DNA of 64,000 bases from Macrobrachium rosenbergii (GCF_040412425.1 NC_089783.1:41606625-41670624); one strand, 5' to 3'. Shown: positions 23,852 through 38,062, numbered from the stretch's first letter. Notes: generated by a model not told the origin, from the sequence alone. Made by a program: numbers and translations.

Positions 23852-23928
23852 ATCTAATTATATACTGGCTGATTACTTAATTATATACTGGCTGATTACT
23901 TCTTCCCTATTCCAGAAACTTTGTTTTT

Positions 23929-24456
23929 GTACATTCTATAATTGTCTCTACATTCTCTGTCTAGTGTTCTCTACATTCTCTCTATAGTGATCTCTACATT
24001 CTTTCCATAGATTTCTCTACATTCTGTTTAGTGTTCTCTACATTCTTTCTGTAGTGATCTCTACATTCTTTTTATAGTGATCTCTACGTTGCCTCCATAG
24101 TGTTCTCTACATTCTCTTTAGTGTTCTCTACATTCTCTCTATAGTGATCTCTACATTCTTTCTATAGTGTTCTCTACATTCTCTCTATAGTGTTCTCTAC
24201 ATTCTCTCTTTTTTATAGTGATCTCTCTCTACATTCTCTTTAGTGTTCTCTACATTCTCTCTATAGTGATCTCTACATTCTTTCTATAGTGTTCTCTACA
24301 TTCTCTCTGTAGTGTTCTCTGCATTCTCTCTACAGTATTCTCTACATTCTCTCTATAGTGATCTCTACAATCTCGCTATACTGATCTCTATACATTCTCT
24401 CTATAGTGTCCTCTACATTCTCTATGTTATCTCTACATTCTCTCTATAATGTTCTC
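23929..24456. repeat. Satellite, ~24-bp unit, about 22 copies
   Basis: The unit is close to TCTCTACATTCTCTCTATAG followed by TGTT or TGAT. Two unit types alternate irregularly, and a 7-unit block starting near 24105 is echoed near 24230, suggesting a larger duplication inside the array. The pyrimidine-rich strand is the plus strand. Confidence 0.95.
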
Positions 24457-24900
24457 TTTTGCAAGTTTCTCAAGTAACTCGCATCTCTGTCAGAGACTTA
24501 TAATAGTATGTAACGTGAATAAGAGTTCATGGTCTCTTATTTTGCCGATTCATCTGCAAGGTATTTCATGTAAATACTTTAGCCAGAATATTAATTCAGA
24601 TGACGCAAGAAATTGGGCAATATTTAGAAAAAAAAAACTAATTAAATACCGCCTAATCGGTTTAATGTTTGAACAAACAGGGCTCAACCGACTTGCACTA
24701 GGATAAAAAGGTGACTTAAAGTACATTCCACAAATTTCACTAAATCCATTCATAAATCCGGAATGATCCTCATAGGAGCAATGGATCCCTTCATACGCAT
24801 CTCACATGAATATCATGTGATCGTCTGAAGGTGGTGTTTGCAGCCATGGGAAGGGCAAGGGAAACAGTAATTTTAACTCTACACTAGTTATGGTAAAAAG
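24457..24900. other. Unrecognised single-copy DNA
   Basis: An 85-codon + frame starts at 24449, inside the array, and shows no domain. Confidence 0.45.
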
Positions 24901-24908
24901 AACACATG

Positions 24909-24981
<73 letters not shown>
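24901..24981. repeat. (AC)n(TA)n compound microsatellite
   Basis: AC units to 24926, TA units to 24981. Confidence 0.96.
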
Positions 24982-24986
<5 letters not shown>

Positions 24987-25043
24987 TTATATATGTTTAT
25001 ATTATTATATAAATAATTAGGAAAACACAGGATGGTAAAAATT

Positions 25044-25046
<3 letters not shown>

Positions 25047-25105
<59 letters not shown>

Positions 25106-25148
25106 AATGAAGGCTTTCTGAAACCACATTGATATATTGCACCCCCTG

Positions 25149-25203
<55 letters not shown>
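25047..25203. repeat. Two (CT)n tracts separated by 46 bp
   Basis: CT at 25047-25104 and 25151-25203, same orientation. Confidence 0.97.
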
Positions 25204-25204
<1 letters not shown>

Positions 25205-25583
25205 GGCGAATATTCATTAGGAGTAACATGCTAGTGGCAACCGGAAACTATTTCGTACAAATTGCTGTGTGTGTGAAGGCCCAGAACCTTGTAAACTAAG
25301 CGAAGGCTGTCATTGTGACGCTGGAGGTACAGGGCAGACGACAAAGCTTCAAACATTCTTCATGCCTTTTTCACGAGTGTGTATATTTGTGTGTCTGTGT
25401 GTGTGCGTGTGTTTGTTGTACCCAGCGTTTTCCTGTTTTCATATATGACAGTATTTCATCGATATCAGGGCTAAACATTAAGGAGACGCATATCCACCCT
25501 AGTCTTGCAGTTTTTCCTGTCGTCAATTTTTCCAATGCTCACCACCACCAAAAAAAAACCACTCGCTCACACACAAAAAAGCT

Positions 25584-25589
<6 letters not shown>
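25204..25589. other. Unrecognised single-copy DNA
   Basis: Contains a short imperfect GT run near 25389-25412. No gene seen. Confidence 0.45.
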
Positions 25590-25646
<57 letters not shown>

Positions 25647-25670
25647 TATTTTTCTTTTATGTCATCCCTC

Positions 25671-25718
<48 letters not shown>

Positions 25719-25728
25719 TGTGTGTGTA
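25590..25728. repeat. (TA)n and (TG)n with 30-bp spacer
   Basis: TA at 25590-25643 and TG at 25675-25728 with one T slip. Confidence 0.96.
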
Positions 25729-26403
25729 ACCTCAAATCCAGAGGGGACTCTTACTATACCTATTGTAAATACAGAGGGATGAAGATATATATAGAGATAA
25801 AGTTTGATTAAATGAACGAGACTTGCCGACAATATTTCTTCTATGTAGCTAGATATGGTTTTAAAACAGTTTTCAAATTTTCTCTCTCGTAAAGCAATTG
25901 AAGAACTACATGGAACATAAAATGTTTATGAGGAGGGCAAAAATAATATTAAAATCAGTACGTACTGGGCAAGACTTCATAATTGTAAATATATCTAAAT
26001 GGCCCTAAGTGAGAATGTAAACAAAAAGGCCACAAGAGCTTTTAAATGGTTTTTTGGTTGTCTTTGTTTTTTCATCCATTTCCTGCTATTTTCGCCATAT
26101 TTTCTCTATGTTCATTGCTGAGCTTGTCTTTATGTATAAATCAATATATTCTGAAAAGTAAATTGACACTTGAACCATTAATGTGAAGATTGTGAACCTT
26201 GCGAAAATTAACAAAACATTTCTTTTCCCCACACAGAATGAAACGAGAATCCACACAGAATGAGGATCTTGATCCAGGATTCTTATTGCCAGACTTCTAC
26301 CTACTCCGGGATATGGGAACACCGGGACGCGGTGAGTGTTCCAAGCATAATAAGTTATATTTCTGATTCTTTTCTCTTAAGAGACTTCGTGATCTGTGCA
26401 GAT
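25729..26403. other. Unrecognised single-copy DNA
   Basis: CACACAGAATGA occurs twice at about 26230-26262. Otherwise featureless. Confidence 0.45.
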
Positions 26404-26684
26404 TAAAAGTAAAAAATGTGCCAAAGTTTCTTCGGCGCAATCGAGTTTTCTGTGCAGCATGGCTGACGCACAGTCATTGCTAACTTTAACCTTAAATAAG
26501 ATAAAAATACTGAGATTGAGGGTTGCAATTTGATAAGTTTGATGATTGGAGGGTGGATGATCACCATACCAATTTGCAGCCCTCTAGCCTCAGTAGTTTT
26601 TAAGATCTGAGGGCGGACAGAAAGAGTGCGGATGGACAGACAAAGCAATCTAAATAGTTATCTTTTACAGAAAACTAAACAGGT
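26404..26684 (+). mobile_element. Family B, copy 2, internally deleted
   Basis: Retains the first hairpin (GTGCCAAAG/CTTCGGCGC, partly decayed) and CGAGTTTTCTGTGCAG, then jumps to the TAACTTTAACCTTAAATAAG segment, so the hairpin pair and the GGCCCATGAAA block are missing. The long stem near 26510-26605 is weakened on its left side. Ends TTTTACAGAAAACTAAAC. Confidence 0.85.
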
Positions 26685-27292
26685 GGTCTGTGCATCCGAA
26701 GTTAAGTTGGATAAGATATTTGAGGTATTTAAGCAATAAACATTTATCGGAAAGGCAGGGTCATCCAAATTACCGTTATTAGTTTGGTATTTTGTCGTCC
26801 TACATTTCATCCTGTATGAATTGTTATAATGATTTCTTTTATTTGTTGCTATGTTGTTAGCAAATTGCAAGCGATTGTGAATATAGCACATCTGAGCAGT
26901 GTAGGTAATCAGCTTATTTTGAAAAAGGAAATAATAACGTTTAAATTTTTTACGTTTTCAAAACCAGGGAGCAAAGGAAATAATGATTAAAAAGAACATT
27001 CTAATACTATTTCCAGCTTTCTAAATTTTTCAGTTAATCGTTAACGCAATACCCACGCATAATTAAATGTAGGAGTTCAAGTAATTTTCACTTACTGCAT
27101 TGGACGCGTTGCCTTATGTTGAGCTTTACTGTAATTTGCTTTTCATAATATATAGACTTAACAAAATAATTTTATTTATTATATTGCTGTAATGGTTGTA
27201 GCATCAACGATAGATATATGATAATATGTAAATTGTAATAATATAACCAGGAAGTATGTGTAGGTAAAACGAACATTAAAAATCGGCGATGC
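26685..27292. other. Unrecognised AT-rich DNA
   Basis: No family or coding sequence seen. Confidence 0.5.
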
Positions 27293-27355
<63 letters not shown>

Positions 27356-27356
27356 G
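27293..27356. repeat. (ACAG)n microsatellite
   Basis: About 16 perfect tetranucleotide units, the only long tetranucleotide array in the window. Confidence 0.97.
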
Positions 27357-27608
27357 CTGCTCTTATGAGTTGTTGTTATAACAAGGTTCTCTATACTGTA
27401 TCAGTGCATTATACGCTCTCTTATATATATGTCAGATTCGGTCAAGTTGAAGTAGTCGGTGGACGATGTAGAAAATAACATCCAGATGTCTACAGTAATT
27501 TGTTATCTGTTTTATTCAGCCAGGGATATCCATTTTTAATTCGGAATTAAACATTTCCTAATGTTTATAGTGAAAAGCAAAAATTTCTGTGTCATTGTGT
27601 TAATTTTG

Positions 27609-27745
<137 letters not shown>

Positions 27746-27826
27746 AAATATGCAACTGTTTTGTTGACTGTCGTCTTCTTTGGACTCCTATAAGTGAATC
27801 ACGAATATATGGAACGTGATGAATAT

Positions 27827-27871
27827 ATAAATAAAGACAAAATCCACGAAGTGGATTTTGTCTTTATTTAT
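27827..27871. repeat. Perfect 21-bp hairpin with 3-nt loop
   Basis: Arms 27827-27847 and 27851-27871 are exact reverse complements around GAA. The stem includes AAAGACAAAATCCAC. Similar in setting to the hairpin at 7712-7785, with TA-rich DNA on both sides. No downstream U tract or gene suggests a terminator role. Confidence 0.92.
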
Positions 27872-28167
27872 GTATACATGTAATATATACATATACATAT
27901 ATATGTGTATATATGTATATACTGTACAGTATATATACACTCGTACATATTTTGCAACAAATTTTCATCCATCACTTATTTAAGAGAATCACTCAAGTTT
28001 TTGTTTCATATTTACGGATAAATTATGCGCAATTGTCATTAGGTAAAAAAAAAAAATAGTTGTAACGAAGCAAGCTCGATGTGATATGAGAGATTAGGGT
28101 CAACCGTTCTGCTTCAAATGAAACTCAGTTATTTTGTGTTAAACTATAAAAACCTTTCTAATTTACC

Positions 28168-28478
28168 CTCCATAGGGGGTAGTGCCGTCTGTGCACCTCA
28201 TGCGGTGCACTGTAGGCATTACTTAAGGTTCTTTACGGCGTCCCTTGGAACCCTGGCTGCAATCCCTTTGATTCCTTTTACTATATCTACGTTCATATTC
28301 TCTTTCGTCCATCCTAACTTTCCACCCTCTCCTGACAATTGTTTCATAGTGCAACTGAGAGGTCTTCCTCCTTTTGCACATTTCAACCCCTATTACTGTC
28401 AATTTCCCTTTCAGCGCTTTATGACCTCATAGGTCCCAGCGCTTGGCCTTTGGCCTAAATTCCGCATTCTGTATTCCT
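28168..28478 (+). mobile_element. Family A, copy 4
   Basis: Near full-length: TAGTGCCGTCTGTGCACCTC, GGCATTACTTAAGGTTC, CAATTGTTTCATAGTGCAAC and CAGCGCTTGGCCTTTGGCC. TAATTTACC at 28159-28167 and 28479-28487 is a 9-bp target-site duplication. The 104-codon frame across it is not a gene. Confidence 0.92.
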
Positions 28479-28487
28479 TAATTTACC

Positions 28488-28995
28488 TCTTTGGAAATGA
28501 GCAAAAGCAGGGCATAAAGACAGTTATTGAAATTGAGTCTCTCCATCTTTCCTTTCGGTATTTGATTTCCCTTTTCAATGGAAGAAGAAAGTTCGTGGTG
28601 GGCATGCGCAGTTTTGATTTTTTTTTAAACGTGAGATTCCATCTATTCCGTTTCATCTCCCCTCGTACACAAAAATGCTGCAATCAAAAGGACAGTTGAA
28701 ACAGACGGGGGTAAAAATGTAGGATATTTTGTTCTACAAAGAATGTGGAAAAAGTAAGACTTTTAACGTGCCAGATGAAAGTGCTTAGAGTAAAATGTGT
28801 ATCATGGTAAAATCCCAAAAAACAAAAATTAAGAGTAAGTAGCCATCTTGGTAAAAGGTTCTTATAAAATTTGGCCAGAGCCAGAAACATAACACGATGA
28901 TTCAGGAAATGTGAAGAAAATATTGTGACAGGAAGAAGCAAATAGAATCCACACAACAATAGGGAAGTATCTCGGAAGAGAGGTTAAACAGAAAT

Positions 28996-28996
<1 letters not shown>
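28488..28996. other. Unrecognised single-copy DNA
   Basis: Two minus-strand frames (66 and 91 codons) lack recognisable motifs. Confidence 0.45.

Positions 28997-29067
<71 letters not shown>
28997..29067. repeat. (CT)n microsatellite, ~35 units
   Basis: Uninterrupted CT. The Arg-Glu tail of a minus-strand frame ending here comes from this tract. Confidence 0.97.
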
Positions 29068-29071
<4 letters not shown>

Positions 29072-30586
29072 CCCACCGGTATTTTCTTCATTATGTATAC
29101 TTTTCTCATCACACCCTGTGCATTCTCCTTTGATGGAGCATTAAGGCTCTCATTCATGAGCAAAAAACCTGGAAAACTTTTAGTCTCTTCTAAAAGAGCA
29201 GCGATGATGCGACTTCTGTTTGCTTTATCAGCCCAGTGAAGTATCGAAAAATGAAAGAGCCTTTGAAACCGAGTTGGTTCCGTGATATGTCTATTTCGTT
29301 CCGTCCTCTGTCTACTCCGACAAACTCTCCATCGTCTAGAACTCCAAGAAATCCTTCGCAAAAAAAATCCGGTCCAGGGTTTTGCTTGAACCTTTGCATG
29401 TTTTATACCTTCTGTTGCAAATGCATTCGAATGCTTACGTTGCACCCAAGACTGTTGATCCACTGGAGAGAAAGAGCCGGCATTGTTCAATCGGAAAGTG
29501 TCGGTCTAACAAGGTGGTATCCATTGTTATATTCTAGCTGATCCAGGCTACAATTTTTGTTGATATGTCTGTAATGCAACTAAGTAACTTTTCACCAACA
29601 TAATTAATATTTCAGCCTTTATAGATCGCCTAAAATGAGGTGTTATCAATTTAATCTTCCCTTTAAAATCTGTGGGTGAATTCATCAAGGAGCACATATA
29701 GTATTTATAATATTTTTAAAATCCATATCACAGCATTCTGTATAGATCACTTTTGTCAGCCCACAGAATTATCTCAAGTAATTTTAAAACTTTCAGATAT
29801 TATATAAAATATGATTGATAAACTCAGTTACTCATCAGCATAAGTTCTACATTTTTTCTGTAGCACTAGAATATACCACAAAGGTAGAACCTAGAGACCA
29901 AGAGAACAGACGTCCCATTACGCCTAATTTCACGAATCGCTTCATTAACACATCCTCAGATCCGTTAGCCGGAAATCACTTTCAGCATAAACTGGGGCCA
30001 TCGCAGACGCGGAAAATCCTGACACACATTTATGTCCCCTGAAAATGCGACCCGATTGAGACAAGTGGCCCTATCTTCGTGACTAATTTTCTTTACCGAT
30101 AACTGCCATCATATTGGGAAGTAAAAGTGGCCCGATTACATGTCTGTTATTCTCCATCACATAGAATATTATAGATTTCAAGACCAAATCGTAATCGTTA
30201 TAGCAGTTGTGCATTCATTTGCTGTTTCAGTCATAATAAGGATATCTCTAATTAGTTGACAGGATTAAGATCTAATTCCTCACGGGTGCTTTGGCCGCCA
30301 GTATGGGTTCTGCAGTGATAGCTTTGGTGTAATTGGAATACTTCCTTTTTCTATATCCTGAGTCAAAGTTACATTGTTCGAAGTTGGTATCAAATGTTAA
30401 AACTTGCCGACTCCTTTTTGTTTAGGTCAGTTCTGGGAAAAACAGTGTAGGTTCATCGGCTCTAATTTGGAATATTGAAAGAAAGTAGGCATTAGTCAAC
30501 ACTTGATTGTTTTGTCATACATTTAACTCATAAAAGAGATATATCATCTCTTGGTTTAACATAATTTAGCTAAAAAAATTATATAA

Positions 30587-30590
<4 letters not shown>
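29068..30590. other. Unrecognised single-copy DNA
   Basis: At 29085-29490 a 168-codon minus-strand frame, a 69-codon frame in another phase of the same strand and a 101-codon plus frame overlap, and none has a domain I recognise. The first owes 15 or more of its residues to (CT)n. 29540-30590 is featureless to my reading. Confidence 0.45.

Positions 30591-30650
<60 letters not shown>
30591..30650. repeat. (CT)n microsatellite
   Basis: About 30 units, directly abutting a family A copy. Confidence 0.97.
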
Positions 30651-30654
<4 letters not shown>

Positions 30655-30957
30655 CCCCGGGGTAGTGCCGTTAGTGCACCTCACTCGGTACATTGTAGGC
30701 ATTAAGGTTCTTTCCAAAATACCTTCGGCCCCCAGCTGCAACCCCCTTCAGTCCTTTTACTGTGCCTCCGTTCATATTCTCTTTCTTCCATCTTTCTTTC
30801 CACCCTCTCCTAACAATTGTTTCATAGTGCAACTGCAAGGTTTTCCTCCTGTTACACCATTAAAACCTTTTTACCCTCAATTTCCCTCTCAGAGCTGAAT
30901 GGCCTCATAGGTCCCAGTGCTTGACCTTTGTCCTAAATTTTATATTCCATTCCATTC
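30651..30957 (+). mobile_element. Family A, copy 5
   Basis: Starts ACCCCGGGGTAGTGCCG, with the body as in other copies, and ends in a (TTCCA)n tail of about three units (30944-30957). No clear target duplication, perhaps because the left flank is (CT)n. Confidence 0.9.
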
Positions 30958-31772
30958 CATTGTCTGTCTTTACCACGGTGTTTGCGTATCTGTCTCTTCT
31001 CCTTTTGCCATCATTGGCATCGTGCGTACCAGCGACTAATCGAAAACGGGTTCTTTGTTCATGTTCCACAGTACAAAATTTCTTACTGAATATCTAAGAG
31101 ATCCCGGTTTCACTGCTCTTTCATCTTTTAAATGGCAGGCAGAGGTAACTCGCTAATTTCTCTTTCACGTTCTTTCACGTTCATAGTGCGTACTTTCAGT
31201 AGTACTGCCCAGCCTGATTACATCGCGTCAGTTCAAAGGGGGATGTTTATTCTCGCCGTGTTTAAAAAAAAAAAAAACGGGTTTTTCATGTTTAAATATT
31301 CTGGTTAGGTTTCTGTTCGCTAACACAAACACAATGAGCGTGCGAGTACATACAGCCACGCAGCACACGCAGACGCACCACAGGCATGCAAAACTCCTGA
31401 AATGTATGACAGCCCATGCTTTATGGGCTGGGCTTTCAGTCTGATTCGAGTTCCTTTGTTAAAGGGTGCAGTTAGGAGGCAGCCCCTTTATTCGTTTTAT
31501 TTCTTTCTCTTCATTTATTTACCAGTTTTCGGTACTGTATATTATCCCCCTTCCTTATTTTTATTTTACTTCAGAATATTCATATATGTGTTATGCTTTG
31601 TTTTTACAATGTTAGTTTAACTTTTTTACTACTGGGCGTGCTATTCTGTAGAGGCTTGGTAGCCAGCCAAGTAAATAACCCCTTTGCACATCACATAAGG
31701 AAAAATAAAAGAATATTTGAATTATTTAAGAAATGATGAATAAAGTAACTTCGTAGATTAACAGGCACTATG
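30958..31772. other. Unrecognised single-copy DNA
   Basis: A 13-A run lies near 31264. CTTTCACGTT is repeated in tandem at about 31162-31181. No gene seen. Confidence 0.45.

Positions 31773-32059
<287 letters not shown>

Positions 32060-32144
<85 letters not shown>
32060..32144. repeat. (TA)n microsatellite
   Basis: About 42 units. Confidence 0.97.
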
Positions 32145-32150
<6 letters not shown>

Positions 32151-32585
32151 TAATATTACCGGGTCGAACTTTTTACCCGAATATAATTGGAGGTATTACT
32201 AAGTAAAAGTCTCTTGCTGGCAATCAAACACAGTTTAGTTTGCTTCAAATGTATCGGGGTTTATGAGTATCTTTTTTGTTGGACTACTGAACAGGTATGT
32301 ACCGAAGAGATTTTTTCTATTTATCTGCGCATTATTTTGAAACTGGTAATCTAATGAGCATATCATATTAAGTGTAATTTGACATTAGGTAGAAGGCGGT
32401 GATGATTACTCAGTATTCAGTGATGCATGCCTTTCTGCAGTCTAATATTTATATTAAAATTTAAACGAAACGTAAGGAAATAGTCAAAATCCTCAAGGGT
32501 ACTTACTGTACATCAAACAAACACAAAAAAGTTTAACACCTTTCAATATTCAGACCAAGCCCCGCTCATAAAGGAGCCAGTTGTG

Positions 32586-32586
<1 letters not shown>
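32145..32586. other. Unrecognised AT-rich DNA
   Basis: No repeat or gene identified. Confidence 0.45.

Positions 32587-32640
<54 letters not shown>
32587..32640. repeat. (CT)n microsatellite
   Basis: About 27 units. Another 320 bp of unrecognised sequence follows before the next family A copy. Confidence 0.97.
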
Positions 32641-32642
<2 letters not shown>

Positions 32643-32964
32643 TAAGAGCCGGTCGACCGAGCCCTGAGTTATTGCTTCAACTTGTCCTTCAACGTTTATT
32701 GGGTGAATATTGTCGAGGGAGTCCTTCATGCGGAAACCAATGGAAGCAGAAGCTAAAGGTAAGATTCAGTTTCTTCGTATTATTAAAGATTTCGCGATAT
32801 TGCATCGCTCAATGTGTTTAGTTCGATTACATTACTTGATTGAATGGAGGCGTGTTTTGTTAAGTCAGATTCATCTGCCTCTATCAAAAACGCGGTATGA
32901 TTCATGGCTCACATTGCTTGGCCAAGCGACTGGTGATACAAGGCAGGCAGAATGTAGCGTTTTC

Positions 32965-33265
32965 GCCCCGTAGAACTAGTGCCGTCAGTGCACCTCATGC
33001 GGCGCACTGTAGTCATTACTTAAGGTTCTTTGCAGCGTCCCTTCGGCCCCCTAGCTGCAACCTTTTTTATTCCTTAACTGTACCTCCGTTCATATTCTGT
33101 TTCTTCCATCTTAACTTTCCACCCTCTCTTAACGACTGATTCATAGCGCAACTGCGAGGTTTTTCTCCTGTTACACCTTTCAAACCTTTTTACTGTCAGT
33201 TTCCGTTTCAGCCTAAATGACCTTATAGGTCCCAGCACTTGGCCTTTGGCATAAATTCTATTCTA
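32965..33265 (+). mobile_element. Family A, copy 6
   Basis: Starts GCCCCGTAGAACTAGTGCCG, with a standard body. GTAGCGTTTTC at 32954-32964 and GTAGCATTTTC at 33266-33276 form an 11-bp target duplication with one mismatch. Confidence 0.92.
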
Positions 33266-33377
33266 GTAGCATTTTCAACGAAGACGCCTTCTGAAAGCTA
33301 TCAAACTAATCAGTCTATGACTTAAGACAGCTGTTAGATCGCGATCACACAACTTCATCAGAGCCGATAACAGTGTA

Positions 33378-33618
<241 letters not shown>

Positions 33619-33729
33619 TGCCGGGCAAGGGCTAAGAAGACATTGTCAGAACTTACATATTCTTGCATTTAGACACTCAGGGTTTGTAGTGACACGTATC
33701 CAAAAGGTGTGAGGAATTCATATTACATA

Positions 33730-33885
<156 letters not shown>

Positions 33886-35681
33886 TATATATATGCATAC
33901 ATACATATATATACATACTGTATATATTTATTTATTTCTAAATATTTATGTGTGTATAATATACTTTACTGCAGTCACAAGCACGAAAAACTATTCTATT
34001 AATGGAAACGTTTCTTATTTTAACCAGGTCAAAGTTAGGTACGTTTTGGAAAAACTAATGTTTTTCACTTCAGTTTCATATAAATGGATATGAAAAACGA
34101 GGAAGCAAAATGCTTCTCGGAATACTGAAACGGCTCCCACATAAGGGAAACATTTCCCATGAAGCAGGAGTATTTTCACGGCTGGGGGATTTTTTATTTC
34201 GTGAAGGGGGAACTTTGTATAGGAGGAAAATGTGCAATTTCCGTGTGTCGAAGAGAGGCAGCTGCGTACGACATTCTGCATCGGGACACATTATTTTCTC
34301 TAACTTTGCTGCTGACAGGTTCGTCGTTACGTCACATATAGAAAACTTCATGGTAAATTCATATCTAATGAGACACGGGGTCACATATCGAAAGATTTTG
34401 TAGTGGTGAAAGCTTTAGATACGTGGAGACTCATCGTGTTAATGACTAAATACACATTTACACAATTAAATAAATGAAGACCTTCTGATGAGATTGATTT
34501 AATTTTCGTTTCGTTTCAATATTCATGGAGGGAGTGCTCGTTGGTCAATGGAATGTCATGCACAAGTCTGAATGATTAACCTTCATTGCCGAATTGCATA
34601 TCGACATTATAGGAGAAATGGTGTCAATAACGAAGCTACTGTTGGTTCATAATGTTTAAACATGATTGAATTTTGCGTAACTGCCTCCCACAATAGAACG
34701 CACAATAATAAATAAATAATTAATTAAATGACCTTGATCTACCAAAAATTGGTATATTTTGCCATTTCAAGAAATGTTCATGGCCTTTGTTGTGATTTAT
34801 GATTTATGCAATTTACGTGACCTGTCATTTAAAATATTATTAAAACTAAACGACATTGACCAAGATATTAAAGCTCAACTTTCTGGGAACTCTCTTCAGT
34901 TCTGCCAAGCATGCAGCCTAATTAACATTGCGCTTCGGTGACAAATATATAGGTGCTGGAAATGTGACAGACAGATGGGGAATAAGGGCCAAAAGGGAAA
35001 GATGGCAAAAACTCAAAAATGTAAAGCAAAAATTGGGCAAGCCATTTGCTGCAGTGTTTGAACACTAAATATACCTTAACCCTCTTCATGTCGCCTTTTC
35101 ATTTAGTTCACCAAATCAGAAAAGGTGAAAAGAAAGTTCTGAAGTGATATATGTATCACTCCAATGTTCTCCCCCCCCCAACCCCCGCCACCATCCAGAA
35201 AAAGAGAAAAATATAAACGAGAGCAAATTGTCTCCCCCTCACCATTTGAGTCACAACATTAAATTAAATCCTTGTAAAGTTTTTGTTAATGCACTTTTGG
35301 ATTAGTTGACGTTCACGTAGGTTAGGGTATTTTCGTCCTTTAGAACTGTTAAATTTTTTATGGATAATAACTAATAACTAAAACCGCCATTGAATTTTGG
35401 GAGAATTTTTCTCAGGCTAAATCTCCATAAAGAAAATTTTGGGTGATGATAGATGTAGTGGCTTTTGAAACTCGAAATGTCCCCTAGTTTTATCCTATTT
35501 TATTCAAACACCAAGATATTAAATAAGAATATGCTATACCATCACGAGCAGTAGGTACTGTCTCCTGTTATTGTCTTCCAGATCTTGCAGTAAATAGAAA
35601 TAAATTTTATTTTGCTTATATGAGCAATGTAAGAAGACCCACATATTTTTTCATCATTTACGCAGGAACCTTTATCGAGCA
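33886..35681. other. Unrecognised single-copy DNA
   Basis: Nearly 1.8 kb. At 34015-34403 three overlapping frames (88 and 102 codons -, 97 codons +) shadow one another, and none has a domain I recognise. A C-run with A spacer lies near 35172-35186. No family match. Confidence 0.45.
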
Positions 35682-35915
<234 letters not shown>

Positions 35916-36113
35916 AGTGATCAGCTCCACAGCATATACTGTACATATATAACAAAGAAAACTCTTAAAAAAGACAAACATATTACCTTTTCTTAACCTT
36001 TCTTTCTCTTTCTCTCGATAGTGCCAGGCGGATATCAAGTTATCTTCTTCGAAAAACTTTGACATCAAAGCAAAAATGTTACCCTGTTACCCACTTACTT
36101 TTACTTGCCTACC

Positions 36114-36116
<3 letters not shown>

Positions 36117-36184
<68 letters not shown>
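36117..36184. repeat. (CT)n microsatellite
   Basis: About 34 units. Confidence 0.97.
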
Positions 36185-36189
<5 letters not shown>

Positions 36190-37346
36190 CTGAATTATTT
36201 AGTTTTTATTAAGAATTATCACTGGTAATTTTACGACTGGCTTAATTGCAGAAAGGTTCGAATTTGCTCGTTTTTTCGCGACCTCTCTCATATCGACGCA
36301 ATTCTTTGCTTCCCCAGACACTGCTATAACATATGTTTGGAATTTTATTACTTTCCTTTGTCGACAGTTTTATTCCTGTTATACGAAACGCCTCCGAAGA
36401 TACAAAGGGCTGTGTCTCTTTCGGTGTAAGGACCATGCTAAAAAGTGTCACAGACATCAGCAGTTTTAAATAATTGTAACTGTTTTTATTTTATTTATTT
36501 ACTATGCTGCAAAGTCTCCATAGTATATCAGACGTTATTACCAACATTGTAGCTAGTACCCGTCATGAAAGTAAAAGCATGGATAGTCTTCGATTTCTGG
36601 TAGCAGCGAATCTAGGTCTATACGTCTCGTCTATTAATCTTCGCTTGTCTTTCATTCTTCAATGCCCTTATGTATTGCGACAATAATGCACTACTACGGC
36701 AGTTTATTTCACCCGGCCGCTGACGGAGTATTTAGTTTTATCCCCCTCGCTCTCTCCAACCCTGACACTTTATATCTGTTGCTGATGTTGCCGAGTTGTG
36801 CTCCTTCTTTTATCATTGATCTGCTGTAGTTTGTCTTTAAGATTCATTCTCCCTCAGCTGTTGTCAATTACACAGTTTTTATTAATTTCTTAGATAGTGA
36901 AGTTTTGTCTTCAGAGCATTGCTGAATGGTGGTAACCCCGTAACTTGATAAATCTAAGATTTCTAAAGCAATTATCCATTTTAGTTCGCCGTTTATCTTT
37001 TTTTATATTCCATGCTTTTTTTCTTTCTGACGGACAAGAAATTCCATAAAAAAACTTTTATCGCTTTTAGAATTTTGAACATCTTTCATACTTACCTTGG
37101 AGAAATCCTTTTGTTCAAAGTGTGGTGTATTTTTCGAAAATGAGTCGTATTGCTATGAAGTAGCTAATTTTTTTTTTACTGTGAAGAAAATTATTATGAG
37201 TCCCTGGAGTGTTAGTTAAATGTTTAAGTGTATCTTCCTTTCTCTCTATTCTCCACAAGGTTCTAATATGTGAAGGTTGTTCAAGCATTAGGGCCGTCCT
37301 TGCCTTTATTTTTCCTGAAAACTTTTTTTGTCACAATTTCTCTGTT
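36185..37346. other. Unrecognised single-copy DNA
   Basis: T-rich; frames of 60-71 codons without motifs. No repeat family seen. Confidence 0.45.
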
Positions 37347-37356
37347 TTACTGATGA

Positions 37357-37656
37357 TCCCCTTAGTCGGGTAGTGCCGCTGGTGCACCTCACGTGATGCG
37401 CTGTAGGCATTACTTAGGGTCTTTAGGCCCCTAGCTGCAACCTCTTTCATTCCTTTTACTGTACATCCCTTCATATTTTCTTTCTTCCATCTGACTTTCC
37501 ACCCTTTCTAACAATTGATTCATGGTGCAGCTGCGAGGTTTTCCTCCTGTTACACCTTTCAAACCTTCTTACTGTCAACTTTCGTTTCAGAGCTGAATGA
37601 CCTCATAGGTCCCAGCACTTGGCTTTTGGCCTAAATTCTGTATTATGTTCTATTCT
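37357..37656 (+). mobile_element. Family A, copy 7
   Basis: Starts TCCCCTTAGTCGGGTAGTGC, lacks about 15 bp around the usual CAGCGTCCCTTCGG, and ends CAGCACTTGGCTTTTGGCC then a TATT-rich tail. TTACTGATGA at 37347-37356 and TTATTGATGA at 37657-37666 form a 10-bp target duplication with one mismatch. Confidence 0.92.
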
Positions 37657-37666
37657 TTATTGATGA

Positions 37667-38062
37667 CATTTATGTCTTTTCATTACTAAGAGGAAGAAGG
37701 CCTCCATCCGCTCAGGTTGTGACGTATTGCCGAAACAGCTCAAGTATCTCGTCTGAATTCGAGCAACACAATTTCCTATGTAGTCACCAAATTGCAGAAC
37801 AATCTAACAAAACGAAAGATTTCCAAGCAAATGTAAGTTTTTTTTAAAACATCGTTTGAACTGTAAACATTGTGTATTAACACTGCGACCCTCTCCTATT
37901 TCGCAAATTGAAATCTGTTATTGGTGAATAAAAATGCAAGTTTAACATGGGCTAAATTCTATCCAGCGAAGCAACAGAAGAGGACCCTATTGACATTGCT
38001 GGCAATGTGATTGAAAGCTTTCGAAATCAGGCGACTTTCAATTAGCTAGATCCAATTCGAGA

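Noticed and set aside
27827..27871. Transcription terminator
   Set aside because: No gene ends nearby, no T tract follows, and intrinsic terminators of this kind are bacterial.
28984..29490. 168-codon minus-strand frame ending in Arg-Glu repeats
   Set aside because: The C-terminal part is (CT)n, the N-terminal part has no recognisable domain, and other frames of similar quality overlap it on both strands.
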